DNA of 9,168 nt from positions 1-9,168 of the forward strand of contig JAJZEY010000009.1 of the NCBI GenBank assembly GCA_021805585.1, written 5' to 3'. The stretch is from Planctomycetota bacterium. Its GTDB lineage: Bacteria; Planctomycetota; Phycisphaerae; WQYP01. Within the stretch, counting starts at the first letter, position 1; every line of letters starts with the position of its first letter. Shown here piece by piece: positions 1 through 5,271 of this stretch. The notes beneath the pieces are model-generated. The model was given only the letters and a program-made list of their open reading frames with translations. It was not told the DNA's origin and did not search any database. Position numbers and translations under genes: made by a program.

Positions 1-105
1 CCGCAAATACTGGAAATCGATGCAACGGGCCTCGACGGCGCGTCGGCAGGCTCAGATTCCATCGCCGAAATTGGCTTTAATGCGGTGATTGACTTACCTG
101 CCTGA
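1..105 (+). CDS. Possible 3' end of an unidentified plus-strand gene (partial)
   Basis: Frame 1 of the plus strand is open from the window edge for 34 codons and ends at a TGA (103-105). The peptide starts PQILEIDATGLDG and ends FNAVIDLPA. It has a balanced, protein-like composition, but I do not recognise a family from so short a tail. No start lies in the window, so it can only be a C-terminal fragment. Its last 29 bp overlap the 3' end of the convergent PIN toxin gene. A 34-codon open frame at this GC content is only mildly informative, so chance remains possible. The sequence to the left of the window would settle it. Confidence 0.35.
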   Translation, partial: PQILEIDATGLDGASAGSDSIAEIGFNAVIDLPA

Positions 106-490
106 TAAATTGAGCGGGTGAGACAACCGCAACACCCTGACGGACAGCGGCAGCAAAATGCCGAAGGTTTCCGGTAATCAGGTAATCTGCGCAAGTCGCG
201 ACCGCCGCCTCAAGAAATGGGCAGGCATCCGGATCCGGCAACACAATCACTGCCGAGGGTGGCGCACAAAGCTCGCCTTCAATTTTAATCTGCCTTAATA
301 TTGCGACGACATCGGCCGGTTCAAAACCGAACGCAGGCCGCAAAAGCAATTCCGCGTGTTCAGCCATTATTCGTGCGGAATAGCAGACTTTCCAAGTTCC
401 AACGGCGATCCCGGAAGCAATCCGCCCAGGTGGCCCGTAAGGCGAAAGCAGGCCAGACACAAGGATATTTGTGTCGACCACAATTTTCAC
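77..490 (-). CDS. PIN-domain ribonuclease toxin (VapC-like, COG1569/TIGR00305 type)
   Basis: This encodes a 137-residue PIN-domain protein, predicted to be the RNA-cleaving toxin of a type II toxin-antitoxin module acting in the cytoplasm. The N-terminus has the hallmark VVDTNILVSGLLSP strand/helix with acidic D6. CYSARIMAEHAELLLRP follows, with E44 and E47 as candidate second acids, then GFEPADV, LPDPDACPFLE (D86, D88) and the family signature ADYLITGNLRHF (D102, N108). It ends with GVAVVSPAQFI. The length is usual for this family. The start is a GTG (490-488) whose last two bases form the TGA that ends the antitoxin's C-terminal frame (GTGA overlap). There is only a weak Shine-Dalgarno, so translation is probably coupled to the antitoxin. 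Because the antitoxin is frameshifted, the toxin frame is also continuous with the antitoxin N-terminus, giving a 231-codon read-through frame from 772. As I recall the family, DPDAC replaces the commoner DPDDE, so an accessory acid may be lost. Family assignment is firm; activity is not established. Confidence 0.9.
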   Translation of the reverse strand: MKIVVDTNILVSGLLSPYGPPGRIASGIAVGTWKVCYSARIMAEHAELLLRPAFGFEPADVVAILRQIKIEGELCAPPSAVIVLPDPDACPFLEAAVATCADYLITGNLRHFAAAVRQGVAVVSPAQFIRQVSQSPH

Positions 491-772
491 TGCTTGCGGT
501 CCCGTCGAACGGCGGCAACTTCCGCGGCAATACGGCGGCGCGACAACCGCGCAGCACCGCGTTTTGCACCGCTGCGCTGCATACGATCGACGGCCTGAAT
601 ATCCCGGATTTTTCGCAATGCGCAGCGTATCTTTCAGATTGCATTCATCAGCAGAAGTTACAACGGCTATCGGATGGCCATGGTGGGTAAGAACGCCTTT
701 CCCTTCACGGGGTAACTTGGGCAAAACGGATGCGATATCCATTCTCATATCACGGATGGTGACAAATCGCAT
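487..772 (-). pseudogene. Phd/YefM-type antitoxin gene, frameshifted
   Basis: This is the antitoxin partner of the PIN toxin; such proteins bind DNA through the N-terminal half and mask the toxin with the C-terminal half. The N-terminus, MRFVTIRDMRMDIASVLPKL followed by HGHPIAVVTSADE, is a typical Phd/YefM fold start. It is preceded by GAGG with 4 nt spacing (777-780). The N-terminal frame is family-like up to KDTLR (codons ending at 620), then turns into cysteine-rich, unrelated sequence. In the next frame the expected C-terminus appears: LRKIRDIQAVDRMQ, then LSRRRIAAEVAAVRRDRKQ and TGA (489-487). Restoring one GC at CTGCGC/ATTGCG (about 619-620) would give TLRALRKIRDI and a 95-residue protein of normal length. 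The C-terminal frame has a TGA at 636-634, so the break must lie downstream of it. The cause could be true decay or an assembly error. The match to the antitoxin family linked to COG1569 toxins is by recall. Confidence 0.85.
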
Positions 773-776
773 AAAA

Positions 777-780
777 CCTC
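777..780 (-). promoter_or_regulatory. Ribosome binding site of the antitoxin
   Basis: GAGG lies 4 nt upstream of the ATG at 772-770. It marks this ATG as the start in place of upstream in-frame codons reaching back to 886. The protein beginning here, MRFVTIRDM, also matches where Phd/YefM antitoxins normally begin. Confidence 0.55.
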
Positions 781-815
781 GCTGGCCCAATGACCGTCTG
801 CCAACGTACCGGACT

Positions 816-840
816 TTGTGTATTCGATTGTGTACACAAT
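816..840. promoter_or_regulatory. Candidate TA operator: TGTACA palindrome plus degenerate second site
   Basis: Positions 827-840 read ATTGTGTACACAAT, a perfect 14-bp palindrome centred on the TGTACA core (831-836). The heptamer TTGTGTA recurs at 816-822 and 828-834, so a degenerate core (TGTATT, 819-824) has its centre exactly 12 bp from the palindrome centre. The palindrome ends 54 nt upstream of the antitoxin ATG. The E. coli yefM-yoeB operator is known to use a long and a short palindrome with TGTACA cores, so this is a plausible autoregulatory site for the antitoxin. Binding is inferred. Confidence 0.6.
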
Positions 841-850
841 AAGGAATCAA
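822..850 (-). promoter_or_regulatory. Possible promoter of the toxin-antitoxin module
   Basis: On the minus strand TTGATT (850-845) is separated by 17 nt from TCGAAT (827-822). Each hexamer matches 4 of 6 bases of the sigma-70-like consensus. The palindrome fills the spacer, so bound antitoxin would block RNA polymerase. Matches of this quality occur by chance; the placement relative to the operator is the main support. Confidence 0.25.
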
Positions 851-917
851 GCCGCGGTTGTTGCCTTCTGAAACCCGTCGCGTCACATTTTGTCCATCCC
901 CTTACTTCCACGCGTTT

Positions 918-942
918 GCCAGCGACGATTTGCGCCGCTGCC
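918..942 (-). terminator. Weak stem-loop after the VWA gene, terminator-like without a U tract
   Basis: In the minus-strand transcript GGCAGCGGCG (942-933) can pair with CGUCGCUGGC (927-918) around a CAAAU loop. This forms ten positions with one G-U pair and one G-G mismatch. It starts 12 nt after the TGA of the BatA-like gene and before the toxin-antitoxin promoter. No run of U follows, so it is at best a weak or factor-assisted terminator, or a 3'-end stabilising hairpin. Confidence 0.25.
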
Positions 943-954
943 GCAGTGCAGGGT

Positions 955-3516
955 TCAAGCGGCGGATCGGCCTTCAAGAGCGGCCAAAGAACTGCGATCG
1001 GCGGCCTCCGGCTCGCGGCCAAAAGGATCGTCGCGCCTTTGAACGGACGGCTTATAGCGGTTGGCCGCCAATGCTTCAAGCACGGCCAGGATGAGCACAA
1101 GAGCCAGAATTCCGGGCATCAGCGAACTGCCTTGCGAATTCTTCCGCAGGACCGCCTGAAGCTCGCGGGCCGTGGCGGCAATCAGCGGCGGCGATTTTAC
1201 AGGCGCTTCTCTGGCAATAATTTTTGCCGATGTGGCGCGCAAATCCACTTCCGCGCCCGGATTGTTTACCACAAAACTGCCGTGAAAACGGTGGTCAAAA
1301 CTTTCCCATTTGTACACGCCCGCCTGATAAGTGCCCTGAAAAATCCATTCCGGCCGCCCTTCCGGTCCGGGAATGGATTTGACATTCACCGGAACACCGC
1401 CGCCGGGAACCGTCACATTCAGACTCGCTCCGGCGCTTTGGACGGGCAAAGGAATCGTGACCGCCTGCTGTGGTTCGTAACTCGTCAGATGGGCCAGAGT
1501 TCCGGCACTGCCCAGGGCAATGCGCACAATCATAGGCAAAAAAGCCGACGTGGTGGCCATATTGGTCCAGCCGCCGCCCGGCGCGGTCAAAAATGTGTAG
1601 ACTCGGCCCTGACCAAGCGTATGTTCCACCAGCAACAGAGACTGATCTTCAAGTCTGGAGATCGCCTTGCCAATGGCGGGCGAATTGGCCGGCAACGCCC
1701 AGCGTCCCACTACCACAATTCGCTGAAATGGAGTTTGTGTGGGAAAAAGGTGTGCAAAAATGTGACTCTTTATATCCACCCAGCTTACCGGGCTGCCATT
1801 GGAATTCTGTATCGGGCCGGAAAGCGTGCCCGGCAAGAGTTGTCTGGTGCCGGCCAGAAGAGCGTTGTAATTCGCTTTGTTCACCGCCGGTCCCAGCAGC
1901 CAGCAGACTCTTCCGCCTGCCCTGACAAACCGGGCCAGACCATCGGCCGAGGGCGCGGTCAGGTGCGGCACATCACACATAAAGACCGCGGCATACGGGT
2001 CCAAGCTGGTGGCGGAAAAGCCAGCCGCCGAAACATAGGTCGGGGCGATACTCCAAAGCGGCTTCCCTGCGGCGGCAAATTGCGCGCCGGCAAACGGTGC
2101 CAGGGCCGCCTGAGTAAAAAAGCCCGTGCTGCCGGCCAGCGGTGATGCCTGGCTGCCCACCACCAGCACACGAATTTTATGCGCCACCCGCAGCATCAGG
2201 CTGCGCTGGTCCGCCCAGCCGAGTGCGTCCGAGGCCCCCGCCTGCCGCACGGCAAAAAGGTGGTAACCGGCCGCCGGCAGCGTGAAAGACAGTTTGACCG
2301 ATCCGCGCGCCGCAGCTGTACCGGCCGGGCCAAGCTGAACGCGGGCAGACGCACCAGGAATTGTTCGTCTGTCCATTTGCAGATCAAAAGTCGGTACGAC
2401 CGCGGTCTGTCCGTTGTTGATCACCGCGGCTTTGAAGAACATTTTGCTGCCGATCACCGGCTGGCCACGGGTAATATCCAACTTGCTGATGCCGACATCA
2501 TCGGGAATACCGCCGGTGGCCTGCGGCATCAGCACCAACTGAATTTCCGGGTTCCGCTTCAAGGCGTGGAACATGTCTGAGTCTGCCGCGGCTGGGCCGG
2601 CGAAATCGGAAATAATCACAAGCAGGCGGCTGGCTTCATCGGAATTGCGGAGCAGCCGCACTGCGCGGGCTACCAGAAGCTGCATGGGAAGGGTGCGGCC
2701 GCTGCTTTGAATTTTTCCCAGCCGCCCCAGAACCGCCACGCGGTTGGCACTTAAATGGTCGGACACCGCTGAACTACCAGGATTGGTCAGCAGCACCGCG
2801 ACCTGTGCCGGCCGAATGACGGAACTTATTAGTGATTGTACCTGGGTGGTGGCCTGCGCAAGCCGCGATTGAAGCCCCGCATGAGCAAGCATGGATTGTG
2901 AATTATCCAGAATAATGACGCACGCGGTGGAACTGCCATCAAAATGTGCCGCGGATGCCGGAAACAACGCGTCGGTTCCCAAACCGAATACGGCTGTAGC
3001 CGCAGCCAGCAGCCCCGCGGCCAGCAAAGCGACAGGCAATAGGAAGCCGGGTGATCGGCCGCTCGGCGGCGTCCGCGGTGTGGCTGCGGGTTGCGGATCG
3101 GGCGTGCCATCCGGTCGGGTTGGCAGCGTAGAGCCAGCGGCCCGTTGACGGTTTTCGATCATGCCACCCAACAAGGTACCGGTGACCGCCAGCAGACCAA
3201 GCCCCACCAGCAGAAGTAGAATCATGCCATACGCCAGAATTGGCCGTCCGCCATGCACCAGCGGCCCGGCAACAGCCATGGCTATCATGGCGAAGACCGC
3301 CATCCGCAGCAAAAGAAGTAGAAAGTTCTGTACCTGCCGCCGCCGGGAAGTTTTTTGCGCTGTGATGCGCAGAAATCGCAATGTGGGAAATTGCACAATC
3401 GGTGAACGCACGCGGTTAAGCAGATGCAGCGCCACGGGAATACCCGCCGCCAGCAGACCCACCAGCATTACCGGACTGGCAAAACTCAGGGCCGCAATCG
3501 GCCCGAACACATTCAT
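955..3516 (-). CDS. BatA-like membrane protein with VWA domain and C-terminal anchor
   Basis: This encodes about 853 residues, predicted as an inner-membrane protein with a metal-dependent (MIDAS) von Willebrand A domain. The N-terminus, SFASPVMLVGLLAAGIPVAL then HLLNR and FPTLRFLR, is the BatA N-terminal domain. Membrane segments lie near residues 15-33, 64-85, 93-117 and 157-180, with a Pro/Thr-rich linker between the third and fourth. The VWA domain begins near 196 with an intact MIDAS: ILDNSQSM (D204, S206, S208), GRTL (T275) and ISDF (D304). A beta-rich region follows (about 345-445). Next is a class I glutamine amidotransferase-like fold (about 449-560) with the segments RVLVVGSQ, AVFMCDVP and FVRAGGRVCWLLGP. 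A final membrane helix lies at about 799-817. I chose the ATG at 3516 because it sits about 10 residues before the BatA motif and has AAAGG 11 nt upstream. Starts at 3549, 3555 and 3684 remain possible, but the last would overlap the DUF58 gene. It follows that gene, its usual partner. The specific role is unknown. Confidence 0.88.
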   Translation of the reverse strand: MNVFGPIAALSFASPVMLVGLLAAGIPVALHLLNRVRSPIVQFPTLRFLRITAQKTSRRRQVQNFLLLLLRMAVFAMIAMAVAGPLVHGGRPILAYGMILLLLVGLGLLAVTGTLLGGMIENRQRAAGSTLPTRPDGTPDPQPAATPRTPPSGRSPGFLLPVALLAAGLLAAATAVFGLGTDALFPASAAHFDGSSTACVIILDNSQSMLAHAGLQSRLAQATTQVQSLISSVIRPAQVAVLLTNPGSSAVSDHLSANRVAVLGRLGKIQSSGRTLPMQLLVARAVRLLRNSDEASRLLVIISDFAGPAAADSDMFHALKRNPEIQLVLMPQATGGIPDDVGISKLDITRGQPVIGSKMFFKAAVINNGQTAVVPTFDLQMDRRTIPGASARVQLGPAGTAAARGSVKLSFTLPAAGYHLFAVRQAGASDALGWADQRSLMLRVAHKIRVLVVGSQASPLAGSTGFFTQAALAPFAGAQFAAAGKPLWSIAPTYVSAAGFSATSLDPYAAVFMCDVPHLTAPSADGLARFVRAGGRVCWLLGPAVNKANYNALLAGTRQLLPGTLSGPIQNSNGSPVSWVDIKSHIFAHLFPTQTPFQRIVVVGRWALPANSPAIGKAISRLEDQSLLLVEHTLGQGRVYTFLTAPGGGWTNMATTSAFLPMIVRIALGSAGTLAHLTSYEPQQAVTIPLPVQSAGASLNVTVPGGGVPVNVKSIPGPEGRPEWIFQGTYQAGVYKWESFDHRFHGSFVVNNPGAEVDLRATSAKIIAREAPVKSPPLIAATARELQAVLRKNSQGSSLMPGILALVLILAVLEALAANRYKPSVQRRDDPFGREPEAADRSSLAALEGRSAA

Positions 3517-3587
3517 CAAGCTGTCAGCCTTTACGTACAAGCCGGACATTCGCATAACGCGGACGTGACGGCGGAGTTCTAAACCGT

Positions 3588-4514
3588 TCAGCGGCGCGAA
3601 GTTCGCCGCAGCACTTCGCGAATCTGCGCGTCCCAGGGCACGTCGGTAAACGCGGTAATATAATCGATGCGTGACTGGCCGCACTTGAACTTCAGCAGGT
3701 CCAGATAGGCCTGCACTTCCTTGCGGTAGTCGTCGCGAATAATTTTAGGGTCAATTTGCAGACGCGTACCATCCTCCATGTCTTCAAAAGTGACCGGTCG
3801 ATTATAATTTAACTCCATTTCACCGCGATCCAGCACATGAATCATTACCAACTGGTGGCGTGCGTGCCGCAAATGCTGCAGGGAAGTGGCAATTCTTTCC
3901 GGGTCATCAAACAGATCGCTGATGACAATGACCAGCCCGCGGCGCGGAATTTTTGCCGCCACACGATGCAGCGTGGCGGCCAGATCCGTGGTTCTGCCTG
4001 GAGAAAGCTTTTCCAGAGATACAAATATCTGGTCCAGGTGCGATGGCCCATTCCCCTGCGGAATTTCCAGGCGAATGGCATTATCAAACGCGACCAGCCC
4101 GACCATATCCTGCTGATTGGACAGCATATACGCCAGAGATGCGGACAGTACCGCGGAATAATCAAACTTGCTGACCTGCCGCACGCCTTTAGCGGCCGCG
4201 TCTTCCTGAGCCGCCGTGCCGAACCGCATGGAGGCCGAGGCATCCAGACAGATCGTCGCCCGCATATTGGTTTCCTGTTCATACTGCTTAATGTAATAGC
4301 GGTCGGTTTTGGCCAGAACGGTCCAATCAAGGTGCTTGATTTCATCGCCGGGGACATATTCGCGGTGTTCCGCAAATTCAATGCTGAAGCCTTTGTGCGG
4401 ACTTTTGTGTAAACCCGCATACACACCTTCAACCACGCCGCGCACGGTGAGTTCCATGCGCCGCAATTGGGCGGCCTGGGTCGGCTTGAAAAATTTGTAT
4501 TGATATGCGGGCAT
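3588..4514 (-). CDS. DUF58 domain protein with VWA/MIDAS fold
   Basis: This is a 308-residue cytoplasmic DUF58 protein. The defining DUF58 stretch is at about residues 33-80: KSPHKGFSIEFAEHREYVPG, then GDEIKHLDW and YYIKQYE. A VWA-like domain follows with an intact MIDAS: CLDASASM (D91, S93, S95), GRTTD (T175/T176) and VISDLFDD (D200). No signal peptide or membrane helix is evident. DUF58 proteins usually work with MoxR-family AAA+ ATPases and BatA/BatB-type VWA membrane proteins, linked in some bacteria to stress tolerance or to maturation of metalloenzymes and envelope complexes. The BatA-like partner follows 71 nt downstream (from the preferred start), but no MoxR gene is in the window. 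The ATG at 4514 has GAGG 7 nt upstream. The gene starts 18 nt after rsmD ends, so co-transcription is likely. The family is certain; the cellular substrate is unknown. Confidence 0.93.
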   Translation of the reverse strand: MPAYQYKFFKPTQAAQLRRMELTVRGVVEGVYAGLHKSPHKGFSIEFAEHREYVPGDEIKHLDWTVLAKTDRYYIKQYEQETNMRATICLDASASMRFGTAAQEDAAAKGVRQVSKFDYSAVLSASLAYMLSNQQDMVGLVAFDNAIRLEIPQGNGPSHLDQIFVSLEKLSPGRTTDLAATLHRVAAKIPRRGLVIVISDLFDDPERIATSLQHLRHARHQLVMIHVLDRGEMELNYNRPVTFEDMEDGTRLQIDPKIIRDDYRKEVQAYLDLLKFKCGQSRIDYITAFTDVPWDAQIREVLRRTSRR

Positions 4515-4532
4515 GTGAAAGCCTCGTTTACG

Positions 4533-5159
4533 TTACGGATTTTCCAGGGTCCCGCCCGCCGGGCCCGGCTGCGTCTCCAGCCAGGTAATGGTCATGGATC
4601 CATAGACCATTTGCCGCAAGACCAGCGGAGCCAGCCACAGGCCGCCAAGCTTTACTTCGGTCGGATGGCGCAAAATAATCAGTCCTCCGGGCGGCATCCA
4701 GTCCAAGGCCAAAACCCGCACCAGTTTATCCACCGCGTCCCGATCATCGGGTGATTCCATCTGGGCATAGGGCGGATCCACAAAAGCCAACAGAAATTTT
4801 AATGGCCGACCATCCGGAGTCGGCAGGCCCGCGAGTGCCGACGGCGTACGGTAAGCGTCCAGCCGCAGCATATCGCTCCTGTCTTTAACGCCGAAGGCGG
4901 CAATGTTGTTGCGTAAATTTTCCAGAGCCGATCGGCCGTTTTCCACAAAGACCACCCGTGGCGACCCGCGTGAAAGGCATTCAAGGCCCAGCGATCCGGT
5001 GCCACAGAAGCAATCCAGCACCGGTGTGGCGGAAAAGTCCACAGCCACCGCCAGCGCATCAAACAAAGACTGCTTCGCCCGATCCGTTATCGGGCGTGTG
5101 GTGTCATCGGAAGGGGAAATGACAGGACGACCGCGAAATTTACCGGCGATGATTCTCAT
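4533..5159 (-). CDS. rsmD: 16S rRNA (guanine(966)-N2)-methyltransferase RsmD
   Basis: RsmD uses S-adenosylmethionine to methylate N2 of G966 in 16S rRNA during 30S assembly. The product has 208 residues, close to the roughly 200 typical of the family. The N-terminus MRIIAGKFRGRPV and TRPITDRAKQSLFDAL (about 21-36) are family hallmarks. The SAM-binding motif I is VLDCFCGTGSLGLECLSRG (47-65), followed by the acidic VVFVEN strand (69-74). The catalytic motif is FVDPPY (126-131), the (D/N)PPY motif of exocyclic-amine methyltransferases. The Shine-Dalgarno is weak (a GGCGGTAG-like stretch upstream), but the start gives the canonical MRIIAG N-terminus. It lies in a 112-nt gap after the TPR-like gene and 18 nt before the DUF58 gene. 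It is a housekeeping gene among envelope genes, so the position may only reflect shared transcription. Confidence 0.96.
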   Translation of the reverse strand: MRIIAGKFRGRPVISPSDDTTRPITDRAKQSLFDALAVAVDFSATPVLDCFCGTGSLGLECLSRGSPRVVFVENGRSALENLRNNIAAFGVKDRSDMLRLDAYRTPSALAGLPTPDGRPLKFLLAFVDPPYAQMESPDDRDAVDKLVRVLALDWMPPGGLIILRHPTEVKLGGLWLAPLVLRQMVYGSMTITWLETQPGPAGGTLENP

Positions 5160-5271
5160 GGTGAATCATGCTACCGCCAAAAGGGAATTTCGGCATCCTG
5201 ACAAAAGCCGGACATCTGACCCGTGGGCATTGAGAATCAGCGGATATCAGCGGCGGTCCGGCCACAGGCGG
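5160..5271. other. Intergenic spacer between the TPR-like gene and rsmD
   Basis: This 112-nt gap contains two copies of ATCAGCGG 10 bp apart (5236-5243 and 5246-5253), just after the TPR-like stop codon. I found no convincing hairpin with a U run and no clear promoter hexamers. It is long enough to carry an internal promoter for rsmD and the VWA genes, but none can be named. Confidence 0.4.

Noticed and set aside
605..625. Programmed +1 frameshifting in the antitoxin in place of a mutation
   Set aside because: There is no recognisable slippery codon plus stop-codon pause or downstream structure at the site, and I know of no precedent in this antitoxin family. A two-base deletion explains the alignment more simply.
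773..886. An N-terminal extension of the antitoxin to an ATG at 886
   Set aside because: The extension would be translated from DNA containing the palindromic operator and candidate promoter. The ATG at 772 has a GAGG site and matches family N-termini.
790..2145. A 451-codon plus-strand open frame opposite the BatA-like gene
   Set aside because: The opposite strand encodes a clear multi-domain protein with intact motifs. The plus-strand translation is rich in Arg, Gln and Gly without domain features, as expected for an antisense shadow in GC-rich coding DNA.
3837..4412. Plus- and minus-strand open frames of about 190 codons overlapping the DUF58 gene
   Set aside because: Both lie wholly inside the DUF58 gene, whose conserved motifs are unambiguous; their translations resemble no family.
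3539..5215. An 11-bp sequence AAGCCGGACAT shared by the spacer before the BatA-like gene (3539-3549) and the spacer before rsmD (5205-5215)
   Set aside because: Several 11-mer matches are expected by chance in a 9-kb window and there is no palindromy or shared position relative to the starts.
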